Positions 50,739 through 57,523 of a stretch of DNA of 64,000 bases are shown in pieces. Where the stretch lies: contig CBDDJL010000002.1 of assembly GCA_965229715.1 (NCBI GenBank), forward strand, positions 2,170,001 through 2,234,000, written 5' to 3'. The translations under genes were made by a program, and so were the position numbers. Numbering within the stretch: position 1 is the first letter of the stretch; each line of letters opens with the position of its first letter. The notes under the pieces are model-generated. The model did no database searches, had not been told where the DNA came from, and saw only the letters and a list, made by a program, of their open reading frames with translations. Origin of the DNA: JAVJST01 sp965229715. GTDB taxonomy: Bacteria > Pseudomonadota > Alphaproteobacteria > Rhodospirillales > Casp-alpha2.

Positions 50739-51038
50739 TCAGATGTTCAAATCGACTGTCGCCCCACGTCCATTCGATCCGGTGGATTCGTCACCGGCGG
50801 TTTCGCTGGAACCCTCAACAGAGGCAGAATCAGAATGATCCGCGCTCTCGCTTTGCGTGAGGCGGCTCAATTGTTCTTGCGCTTCCCGTTTGCGTTGGGC
50901 TTCAGCTTCGCGCTCACGTTCCTTGGTCTCCTCAACCGCCTCTTTAAATTCCACCTGCTGGCGGATGGCGGTCTGGAAGGCCGTCAACGCGACGTTACCC
51001 TGAACGGTGTCGTTCGACTTCTGTACTAGACTTACCAT
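50739..51038 (-). CDS. Unknown small acidic coiled-coil protein (99 aa)
   Basis: Residues 1-30 (MVSLVQKSNDTVQGNVALTA) precede a strongly charged helical stretch, KEAVEETKEREREAEAQRKR, that should form a coiled coil. The last third is Ser/Glu/Gly-rich and probably disordered (SDSASVEGSSETAGDESTGS). No family recognised. The ATG at 51038 has CGGGGAA just upstream and lies 42 bases after a good promoter; the frame extends 23 codons upstream, past that promoter's -10 box. Codon use looks like the neighbours, despite the AT-rich flank. Confidence 0.55.
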   Translation of the reverse strand: MVSLVQKSNDTVQGNVALTAFQTAIRQQVEFKEAVEETKEREREAEAQRKREAQEQLSRLTQSESADHSDSASVEGSSETAGDESTGSNGRGATVDLNI

Positions 51039-51079
51039 TTCCCCGACTTTCTGCCGGAATATACTTTTGCTCGAATAAT

Positions 51080-51107
51080 ATAATATCCGAGCCGTCAACA
51101 CAGTCAA
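51080..51107 (-). promoter_or_regulatory. Strong sigma-70-like promoter for the 99-aa gene
   Basis: Minus strand TTGACT (51102-51107), 16-base spacer, TATTAT (51080-51085), with AT-rich flanks including an upstream A/T run. Matches are five of six for the -35 box and four of six for the -10 box. Confidence 0.6.
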
Positions 51108-51133
51108 GAAATATTTTCTGAATTTTTATGCGG

Positions 51134-51183
51134 AAACCCAAGCCGTCGACGGGCAGTCGAGGCACTCCGGACAGCTTGGGTTT
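51134..51183 (-). terminator. Long-stem hairpin after the zinc-ribbon gene (terminator or small RNA)
   Basis: Minus strand AAACCCAAGC pairs perfectly with GCTTGGGTTT. The 30-base interior holds a second stem TCGAC/GTCGA. The base stem ends in TTT and is followed by CCGCATAAAAATT. It starts 19 bases after the zinc-ribbon stop. The interior is larger than an ordinary terminator needs. Confidence 0.5.
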
Positions 51184-51201
51184 TAGAACAATATCAGCGG
51201 G

Positions 51202-51369
51202 TTACGCCGCTTCGCCTTCTCGCCACGCAGCGGTGCCCTTGCAGGTCGGGCAGACACGCTCGCCGTAATGGTTCGATGTGAATCCGCTACCGCACATCAA
51301 ACACTTGCGATTCTTCTTCTGGTGCTCGTAGTCGGCCGTCGGCTTTTTGGTGTCGCGGGAAGATGCCAT
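51202..51369 (-). CDS. Small zinc-ribbon protein (55 aa)
   Basis: A 55-residue protein beginning MASSRDTKKPTADYEHQKKN. It has two Cys-x-x-Cys knuckles, CLMCGSGF and CPTCKGTAAW, separated by 16 residues, a compact zinc ribbon. The basic N terminus could bind nucleic acid. No further family assignment. Its ATG shares one base with the stop of the 61-aa gene, so the two are translationally coupled. GGGAGG lies upstream within the previous gene's end. Confidence 0.8.
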   Translation of the reverse strand: MASSRDTKKPTADYEHQKKNRKCLMCGSGFTSNHYGERVCPTCKGTAAWREGEAA

Positions 51370-51554
51370 TATGCCGCCTCCCGGTACGTCACGGCCGCAG
51401 CCTCACGGCGTGCCAGCAGCCGACCGGCAAGCGCGGTCAACTCTTCAGCTTCCTCATGCAGGGACGTCGTATCGCTACCCTCTGCCGAACCGGAGACGGC
51501 ATCGACAAGTTCGCCCGCACGATCGATAAGGTATTGAATTAAATCGTCTTTCAT
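51369..51554 (-). CDS. Unknown small helical protein (61 aa), coupled to the zinc-ribbon gene
   Basis: Acidic, predicted all-helical: MKDDLIQYLIDRAGELVDAV, a short Ser/Gly linker, then TSLHEEAEELTALAGRLLAR and a tail EAAAVTYREAA. No family recognised. The ATG has AGAGAGAAG upstream; the frame extends 28 codons further but enters AT-rich promoter-like sequence. First gene of a two-gene unit with the zinc-ribbon protein, which suggests a shared role. Confidence 0.6.
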   Translation of the reverse strand: MKDDLIQYLIDRAGELVDAVSGSAEGSDTTSLHEEAEELTALAGRLLARREAAAVTYREAA

Positions 51555-51640
51555 CTGCACTTCTCTCTGTTTCGAACGTCTTTGGTTTTGTAACATAGCT
51601 GTCGCGCAATTGCAGCAATTTTTTGTGCAATGCAGCATTT

Positions 51641-51700
51641 CGCCTACCGCATAGGCGGAAACCTGTCAAAAATGAACTGTATGCGCGTAGTTTAGCGCAT
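51641..51700. promoter_or_regulatory. Two palindromes in a divergent promoter region
   Basis: CGCCTA/TAGGCG (51641-51657, loop of five) and ATGCGC/GCGCAT (51681-51700, loop of eight) lie in the 203-base AT-rich gap between the 61-aa gene and the DsbA-family gene. Nearby TTGACA on the minus strand (51664-51669) could be a -35 box. They are candidate regulator sites for both directions. Confidence 0.35.
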
Positions 51701-51757
51701 CTCGATTCGTTTTTGTGTTATTTTTTCGCGGATTTTTCCGGATTTTTGTCTGATTTC

Positions 51758-52399
51758 ATGCGTATCGACATCATCGCCGACATCGTTTGTCCTTGGTGCT
51801 TCATCGGAATCAGGCGCCTCTCGGCAGCATTGGCAAATCGACGCAAGGCGACCGTGGATATCCGCTGGCGGCCCTTCTTGCTGGCTCCGGATATCGGCCC
51901 GGAGGGCATCGGCCAGTCCCTGTTTCTGGCGCGTGCCTTCGGAACCGAATCCCGTGCAGGACAGTTCCAGGCCTCGGTCGAGACCGCAGGCGCTGCGGTC
52001 GGTATCGATTTTCGTTTCGATATTGCCGATTTTACACCGAATGCCCTGCCGGCTCACAGGCTGATCAGGGCGTTCGACGGCGGGCTGGATACGCTTCGTC
52101 TCGTGGATAGCCTTTATTCGGCTTATTTCTGCGACGGTGTCGATATTGGCGATCCCAGCCGATTGACGGATATCGCCCTCGCTCAAGGTCTCGAACCGGC
52201 ACGGGTCACGGCTGCGGTCGAGGACGATTCGCCGGGCGAAGCCGTCGCCATTGACGAGGCCGACACCAGCCGGCTCGGAATCAACGGTGTACCGTCCTTC
52301 ATCTTTGCAGAGCGCAACATTATTTCCGGCGCCCACGACGATACGGTTCTATCCCATATGATCGATGTATCGGCGCGTCTCGACCCCGGTGCGGCATGA
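51758..52399 (+). CDS. DsbA-family thioredoxin-fold oxidoreductase (FrnE-like)
   Basis: Cytoplasmic DsbA/2-hydroxychromene-2-carboxylate isomerase-like protein, 213 residues with no signal peptide. The active site CPWC is at residues 11-14 (MRIDIIADIVCPWCFIG), and the cis-Pro loop is GINGVPSFIF near residue 180. The helical insertion between them (NALPAHRLIRAFDGGLDTLR) is typical of FrnE-like proteins, which act as disulfide isomerases or in polyketide and stress contexts. ATG at 51758; the frame extends upstream into the AT-rich gap. It overlaps the next gene by four bases. Confidence 0.9.
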   Translation: MRIDIIADIVCPWCFIGIRRLSAALANRRKATVDIRWRPFLLAPDIGPEGIGQSLFLARAFGTESRAGQFQASVETAGAAVGIDFRFDIADFTPNALPAHRLIRAFDGGLDTLRLVDSLYSAYFCDGVDIGDPSRLTDIALAQGLEPARVTAAVEDDSPGEAVAIDEADTSRLGINGVPSFIFAERNIISGAHDDTVLSHMIDVSARLDPGAA

Positions 52400-52674
52400 G
52401 CCGCCGCGCACTGACGGCCTGGATCCTGGCCGTGCCGGTCGCTCTTGCCGCGACGGCAGCGTTTCTCTGGTTGTTCGGTATCGATCTTGCCGGAAAAGAT
52501 GCATGGGCCGCGTTCCCGGATGACTGGACCGTCTTCATGCTTTTGAAGCATGCCTTCGCGGTCATGCTGTTTGCCGGTCTTGTTCGCGCCGCCAAGCGCC
52601 TGCTGAGTGAGTTGTGGCTAGAGCGGCCGGCCGACCGGCCGGTCCCCCTGCCCGGCGATCACCCGGACGATTGA
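52396..52674 (+). CDS. Small inner-membrane protein of unknown function (92 aa)
   Basis: Two predicted membrane spans: residues about 7-29 (AWILAVPVALAATAAFLWLF) and about 48-66 (FMLLKHAFAVMLFAGLVRAA). A positively charged stretch and an acidic, Pro-rich tail follow (PADRPVPLPGDHPDD). No family recognised. Its ATG overlaps the DsbA-family stop (ATGA), so the two are coupled. Its 3' end overlaps the lpxB coding end by 16 bases on the opposite strand. Confidence 0.6.
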   Translation: MSRRALTAWILAVPVALAATAAFLWLFGIDLAGKDAWAAFPDDWTVFMLLKHAFAVMLFAGLVRAAKRLLSELWLERPADRPVPLPGDHPDD

Positions 52675-53828
52675 CGCGACGATCGGACAACATCGAGAAC
52701 TACGTCTGCCGCTTTGCTGCTTGGCGACGCCTTCTCAGGCCGGAGGGCGGCAAGCGCGGCGTCAAAAGCGGATTTCTGTTCGGCTCTCAGTGCGTCGTTC
52801 TGCAGCAGGTCCTGAAGCGCCGGCGCCAGCCGGTCGGGCTGGCAGTCGCCGAGCAAAAACTCCGGCATCACCGTACGGCCGCAAATAATGTTGATCAGAG
52901 AAACATGGTCGAGCCGGATCATGCGCTGCGCGATCAGGCCGGTGAGCGGATTGAGACGATAGCCGACAATGGCCGGCAGGCCGGCGCGGGCCAGTTCGAG
53001 AACGATCGTTCCCGAGGCCGCCAGCGCGGCATCACTTGCAGCAAGCGCGTTCTCGAATTCGCTCCGGTCCGCAATGACGTTTGCCGGCACCGCCCAGCGC
53101 GCAGCCGCCGCTCCGACCTGGTCCGCCAAATGCGGAAGCGTGGGAACGATGACGGACAAATTCGTCAAGTGGTCCGCGACCCGTCCGAGTGTTTCGCCGA
53201 ATACCGGCAGATGGCGCGCGAGTTCACCCCGTCTGCTGCCGGGCAACACGGCGACGACTGGGGCATCGGATGAAATTTCATGACGCTTCCTGAAACCGGG
53301 TCCGTCGCCGCTCTTCGCCGGCTCCTCGACGACGGGATGGCCGACGAAGCTAGCCGCCAGTCCGACGCGTTCGAAGTATGGCGGCTCGAAAGGGAACAGT
53401 GTCATCACATGATCCGCGATTGCCGCGAGTTTTCTGGCGCGGCCCGCGCGCCAGGCCCAGACGGTTGGCGCCACATAGTGGACCACGGGGATGTCGAGAT
53501 GCCGGATCCGTGCGGCGACGCGATGGGTAAAGTCAGGCGAATCGATCGTTACCACGGCGTCCGGGCGCATGCGGCCGATGGCCGCTGCAGTCTCGCGAAT
53601 GCGGGCAAGCAGCGACGGAATACGCGGCAAAACCTCGGCAATTCCCATAACGGAGAGCTCGCTCATGGGGAAAAGGCTCTCCAGCCCCCCGGCTGTCATT
53701 GCCGGTCCCCCAACCCCCGCGATGCGAATATCCGGCATGTGCTCCTTCAAACGCCGGATCAGGGGTCCGCCTAGCGCGTCGCCGGAGGGCTCTCCGGCGA
53801 TCAGGAATATCAGCGGCGCCTCAGTCAT
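52659..53828 (-). CDS. lpxB: Lipid-A-disaccharide synthase
   Basis: Joins UDP-2,3-diacylglucosamine and lipid X into the lipid A disaccharide at the inner membrane. GT19 marks are FLIAGEPSGDALGGPLIRRL at the N terminus, DSPDFTHRVAARIR, VVHYVAPTVWAWRAGRARKL and VLPGSRRGELARHLPVF. The start MTEAPLIFLIAGEPSGD overlaps the lpxI stop by eight bases (ATGACTGA); the frame extends 21 codons further only as lpxI antiframe. Length 389 is normal. Last gene of the lpxD-fabZ-lpxA-lpxI-lpxB run. Confidence 0.95.
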   Translation of the reverse strand: MTEAPLIFLIAGEPSGDALGGPLIRRLKEHMPDIRIAGVGGPAMTAGGLESLFPMSELSVMGIAEVLPRIPSLLARIRETAAAIGRMRPDAVVTIDSPDFTHRVAARIRHLDIPVVHYVAPTVWAWRAGRARKLAAIADHVMTLFPFEPPYFERVGLAASFVGHPVVEEPAKSGDGPGFRKRHEISSDAPVVAVLPGSRRGELARHLPVFGETLGRVADHLTNLSVIVPTLPHLADQVGAAAARWAVPANVIADRSEFENALAASDAALAASGTIVLELARAGLPAIVGYRLNPLTGLIAQRMIRLDHVSLINIICGRTVMPEFLLGDCQPDRLAPALQDLLQNDALRAEQKSAFDAALAALRPEKASPSSKAADVVLDVVRSSRQSSG

Positions 53829-54651
53829 CGGGCTGCTCCGCCGCCGGTTCGATGCCCAGCACGAAGAGACCGAGCCGATCGGCCTCTGCAACGACGGTAT
53901 CGCCGTCGATCAGCAAGGAGCGGCCGGCTTCGATTGCGATGCCGGCAAGTCCGGCGGCGTGCGCGTGCGCAACCGTCGAGGGGCCGACAGCAGGAAGATC
54001 GACCCGCAAATCCTGTTCCGGTTTGGCACACTTGACGAGAACGCCGCCGCGCGCCTGATCGCCGATGTTCGAGAGCATCGCGTCGGTACCGGATTGGTTT
54101 TCGAGTGCTACAACCTGCCCATTGGCGGCAACCGCCGCCTGGCCCTTGTCGGCGCGGCCGAGGTCCCGTGCCGCAGCCGCGGCAATACGGATATCCTTTC
54201 GTTCAGTTTCGCTCGGACGATGCTGCGTACGGCATCCCGTCGGCGTTACCAGGTCCGGCGCCACGTCGTCGGCGCCGATAACGGTCATCCCTCGCTCTTC
54301 GAAAACCTTGAGCAGCTCGCGAAGTAGCCCGTCATCGCCTTTTGCAAGTGCAGCCGTGCGCAGAAGGAAACCGGCGCCCCACAAATCCGGGCGCAATTCC
54401 CGCCAGTTCGGGCGACGGATCGAGCCGGCAAGGACGACGTCCTCGACCGAATTCCTTTTCAGGGTTTTCAGAATGAGCGCCCCGGCCCCGAGACGGCACC
54501 ACGTCGTGTGTTCATCGACGACATTGGCCGGATCGGCCTGCCCCTCGAAGGCGATCACGGCGTAGGGACGTGCTTGGGCTACGCAGGCATCGATCAGCAG
54601 GCGCGGGAGCCGCCCGCCACCCGCGAGAATGCCGAGTTTACGCGGCATCAT
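53821..54651 (-). CDS. lpxI: UDP-2,3-diacylglucosamine pyrophosphatase LpxI
   Basis: Hydrolyses UDP-2,3-diacylglucosamine to lipid X, the step done by LpxH in E. coli; LpxI is the unrelated enzyme typical of Alphaproteobacteria. The family start MMPRKLGILAGGGRLPRLLI, the central SIRRPNWRELRPDLWG, and the C-terminal domain with QDLRVDLPAVGPSTVAHAHA are present. Two adjacent ATGs (54651, 54648) inside the end of lpxA are possible starts. Length 276 is normal. Confidence 0.94.
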   Translation of the reverse strand: MMPRKLGILAGGGRLPRLLIDACVAQARPYAVIAFEGQADPANVVDEHTTWCRLGAGALILKTLKRNSVEDVVLAGSIRRPNWRELRPDLWGAGFLLRTAALAKGDDGLLRELLKVFEERGMTVIGADDVAPDLVTPTGCRTQHRPSETERKDIRIAAAAARDLGRADKGQAAVAANGQVVALENQSGTDAMLSNIGDQARGGVLVKCAKPEQDLRVDLPAVGPSTVAHAHAAGLAGIAIEAGRSLLIDGDTVVAEADRLGLFVLGIEPAAEQPDD

Positions 54652-55438
54652 CCAATTGCGGCTGACAGATCTGGCGTTTCGAGGCGGAGCGGATGAAGTT
54701 GACGATTTCCATGACCGGCTCGTTGTCATGGAACTCCTCGGCGACATCCTGCAGACGTTCGGCCATCGTGCCCTCATGCGCGAAGATCAGACGGTAGGCC
54801 TTGCGAATGTCGTGGATCATCTCGCGCGAAAACTCGCGCCTTTTCAAACCGACGAGATTGAGGCTCGACAGGTGTGCCCGATTGCCGACAACGGAGCCAT
54901 AGGGGATAACGTCGTTCTCGACGCCGCTCATGCCGCCAACCATGGCGTGCCGGCCGACGCGGACAAACTGATGCACGGCCGACAACCCGCCGAGAATGGC
55001 GTAATCGTCGACTTCGACATGACCGGCAAGCGTGGCGTTGTTGACGAGAATGACATGATCACCGACGCGGCAGTCATGCGCCACATGAGCGCCGACCATC
55101 AGGAGACAACCGTCACCGATTTGCGTGAGCAGCCCGCCGCCCTCGGTTCCCGGGTTGATGGTGACATGCTCGCGAATGACGGCATTGGCGCCGATGACAA
55201 GCCGCGACGGTTCGCCGCGGTATTTCAGATCCTGCGGCGGATGACCGATAGAGGCGAACGGGTATATCCGGCTGTTTGCACCGATTACGGTATTGCCGGC
55301 GATGACGGCATGGGAAATCAGTTCGGTACCGTCTCCCAGCGTCACCTCGGGGCCGACGACGCAATACGGTCCGATCACGACACCCCGGCCGAGGGTTGCG
55401 CCGTCTTCGACGATGGCGGAGGGGTGAACGGTGCTCAT
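54638..55438 (-). CDS. lpxA: Acyl-ACP--UDP-N-acetylglucosamine O-acyltransferase
   Basis: First step of lipid A synthesis. The left-handed beta-helix of hexapeptide repeats begins at once (VHPSAIVEDGATLGRGVVIG). The catalytic His is in CLLMVGAHVAHDCRVGDH near residue 124. The segment GHPPQDLKYRGEPSRLVIGA and C-terminal helices (RREFSREMIHDIRKAYRLIF) are family marks. Length 266. Four-base ATGA overlap with fabZ, 14-base overlap with lpxI. Confidence 0.96.
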   Translation of the reverse strand: MSTVHPSAIVEDGATLGRGVVIGPYCVVGPEVTLGDGTELISHAVIAGNTVIGANSRIYPFASIGHPPQDLKYRGEPSRLVIGANAVIREHVTINPGTEGGGLLTQIGDGCLLMVGAHVAHDCRVGDHVILVNNATLAGHVEVDDYAILGGLSAVHQFVRVGRHAMVGGMSGVENDVIPYGSVVGNRAHLSSLNLVGLKRREFSREMIHDIRKAYRLIFAHEGTMAERLQDVAEEFHDNEPVMEIVNFIRSASKRQICQPQLDDAA

Positions 55439-55902
55439 TGGCGGTCGACGATCATCGCTGAGAAAATCGCCTCGGCCTTGAGGACGTCACCGACCTTCGC
55501 TTCACCCTCGAACTTCCAGACGTTCGCCCTTGCGCGCACCTTGCTGACGTGCAGTTCGACCCGGTCGCCCGGAACGACGGGCTTGCGGAAACGTGCGGAG
55601 TCGACGGTCATGAAATAGACCAGCGGTACAGGTGCTCCTTCTTCGCGGTCCTGCCCCGCCATAACGGTCACGCCTGCCGTCTGCGCCATTGCCTCCACAA
55701 GCAGAACGCCGGGCATGATCGGTTGTTCTGGAAAATGCCCCTGGAAGAAAGGCTCGTTGATGGTCACGTTCTTGATGCCGATGGATCGTTCGCCTGATTG
55801 GAGGATTTTTACCGCATCGATCAACAGGAACGGGTAGCGATGCGGAATCAGGGCCATGATTCCATGAATATCGAGATCGTAAGTGCTTGCGGTGTCGTCC
55901 AC
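55435..55902 (-). CDS. fabZ: 3-hydroxyacyl-ACP dehydratase FabZ
   Basis: Dehydrates beta-hydroxyacyl-ACP in fatty-acid elongation; placed here it competes with LpxA and LpxD for hydroxyacyl-ACP. The hot-dog fold signature is MALIPHRYPFLLIDAV, and the catalytic His/Glu pair lies in QGHFPEQPIMPGVLLVEAMA. Length 155. It lies 16 bases after lpxD. Confidence 0.96.
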   Translation of the reverse strand: MDDTASTYDLDIHGIMALIPHRYPFLLIDAVKILQSGERSIGIKNVTINEPFFQGHFPEQPIMPGVLLVEAMAQTAGVTVMAGQDREEGAPVPLVYFMTVDSARFRKPVVPGDRVELHVSKVRARANVWKFEGEAKVGDVLKAEAIFSAMIVDRQ

Positions 55903-55918
55903 GACTCTCTCCCCCTCG

Positions 55919-56941
55919 TCACTTCGACTTGCGTTTTGTCAGGCGCTCGACGGCGGCAACGCCCTTCAGCCAGACGGTCATGGGCTGCGCCGGCGTTCCA
56001 CCGATCTTTTCGCCGGCCGGTACGTCACGCATGACGCCGCTTTGAGCGGCGATCTGCACCCCGTTACCGACTTTCAGGTGTCCCGCGAGGCCGACCTGGC
56101 CACCAACGATGACGCCATCGCCGAGTTCGGTGCTCCCGGATATGCCGACCTGTCCGACGATTACACACCCCCGTCCGAGGCGGACATTGTGGGCAATCTG
56201 AACCAGGTTGTCGATTTTACAGCCGTCGCCGATAACGGTATCCGGACCGGCGCCCCGGTCGACCGTCGTATTGGCGCCGATGTCGACATCGTTGCCGACA
56301 ATGACCCGACCGAGCTGGGGAACCTTTTCATGTCCGCCGGCGCCGAGCGCGAATCCGAACCCGTCCTGTCCGATGCGGACACCGGGCAGAAGGGTCACGC
56401 GGTCGCCGAGAACGCAGCACTGAAGCGTGGAACTCGCACCGATCGAACAGTTCTCGCCGATGCGAACGCCGCGCATGACAACGCAGTTGGGACCGATATC
56501 TGTCCCGCTACCGATTTCCACATCCGGGCCGATGACGGCACCGGGACTTACCGACACGTTCTCTCCCAGACGCGCGCCGGAATCCACCCGGGCGTTGGCA
56601 TCAATCCCGCTATGGCTTCCGAGAACCGCATGGAAGGCAGCCGCGACGCGGGCATAGCCATGGTAGGGCTGTTCGGTCGCGAGGACCGCCATGCCTTCGG
56701 GGGCGCGCTCAACATGGTCAGGATGAACAATACAAGCGCCAGCGCTGCTACCGGCGAAGGCTTCCAGATACTTTCGGTTATCCAGAAAACTCACCTCTGT
56801 CTCGCCCGCGTCATCGAGCGCGGCGACGGCTGAATAGGATCGATCGGGGTGCGGGTCCCTGGCGACCGTTGCTCCGGCGATCTCGGCCAATTCGGCCAGG
56901 GCGTAAGGGCCCCGGGTTGAGAAAAAACGGGGATCGGCCAT
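55919..56941 (-). CDS. lpxD: UDP-3-O-acylglucosamine N-acyltransferase
   Basis: Adds the N-linked hydroxyacyl chain to the lipid A precursor. N-terminal uridine-binding domain about residues 1-105 (ALAELAEIAGATVARD, AGACIVHPDHVERAP), then hexapeptide-repeat helix. The catalytic His is in DNLVQIAHNVRLGRGCVI near residue 245. The C-terminal helix AAVERLTKRKSK follows GGTPAQPMTVWLKG. Length 340. Two bases separate its start from the skp stop. Confidence 0.96.
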   Translation of the reverse strand: MADPRFFSTRGPYALAELAEIAGATVARDPHPDRSYSAVAALDDAGETEVSFLDNRKYLEAFAGSSAGACIVHPDHVERAPEGMAVLATEQPYHGYARVAAAFHAVLGSHSGIDANARVDSGARLGENVSVSPGAVIGPDVEIGSGTDIGPNCVVMRGVRIGENCSIGASSTLQCCVLGDRVTLLPGVRIGQDGFGFALGAGGHEKVPQLGRVIVGNDVDIGANTTVDRGAGPDTVIGDGCKIDNLVQIAHNVRLGRGCVIVGQVGISGSTELGDGVIVGGQVGLAGHLKVGNGVQIAAQSGVMRDVPAGEKIGGTPAQPMTVWLKGVAAVERLTKRKSK

Positions 56942-56943
56942 GT

Positions 56944-57513
56944 TTACTGTCCCGGCGTGGCGACGGTCAGATCGGGCAACTGAGCGTTGAGGCGTTGCGA
57001 AACTTCTTCAGTAATCTCGAGCGATTTTGCCGACAGGACAGTCTGGTCGCGACGCAGCACAAGTGTGAGACCCCGCTCCTTGGCCACTTCCGCAATGATC
57101 AGATTCAATGCCTGATGCAGTTCCTCCAACGCTTTCGAGCGCGAGAGCTCGAGTTCGGTCTTGCGCTGCTGAACCTTGCGTTGCACGTCGGCAACTTTTT
57201 GCTCGAACTGTTGACGCGCTTCCTCGAAGGCTTCGGCACTGACGACCGTCCTCTGGCGCGACAGCTCCTGGTTCGCGTCGCGGAGGCTCGCCTCTTCCTC
57301 TTGAATGTCCTTCTGGAAAGCGTCGCGGTAAGCGGCAATCTGTCGACTGATGCTTGTCAGGGCAGTCGAATCCTGTCGGACCTGGGCCAGATCCACGATA
57401 CCGATCCGGATGACGGTATTCTCGGGGTCGGCGGCTTCCTGGGCAGCCACCGGCAATGCGCCAAGCGCTATGATCAGCATCAACGGAAACAGGGATGCCA
57501 AACGAAAATGCAA
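56944..57513 (-). CDS. skp: OmpH/Skp-family periplasmic chaperone
   Basis: Holds unfolded outer-membrane proteins on their way to BamA. Signal peptide residues 1-24 (LASLFPLMLIIALGALPVAAQ); the mature part has IRIGIVDLAQVRQDSTALTS followed by a long coiled coil (about residues 60-140, FEEARQQFEQKVADVQRKVQ). The start is TTG at 57513 with AGGAG seven bases upstream, ten bases after the bamA stop. No ATG occurs near the signal peptide. Length 189. Confidence 0.9.
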   Translation of the reverse strand: MHFRLASLFPLMLIIALGALPVAAQEAADPENTVIRIGIVDLAQVRQDSTALTSISRQIAAYRDAFQKDIQEEEASLRDANQELSRQRTVVSAEAFEEARQQFEQKVADVQRKVQQRKTELELSRSKALEELHQALNLIIAEVAKERGLTLVLRRDQTVLSAKSLEITEEVSQRLNAQLPDLTVATPGQ

Positions 57514-57523
57514 AGTGCTTCTC

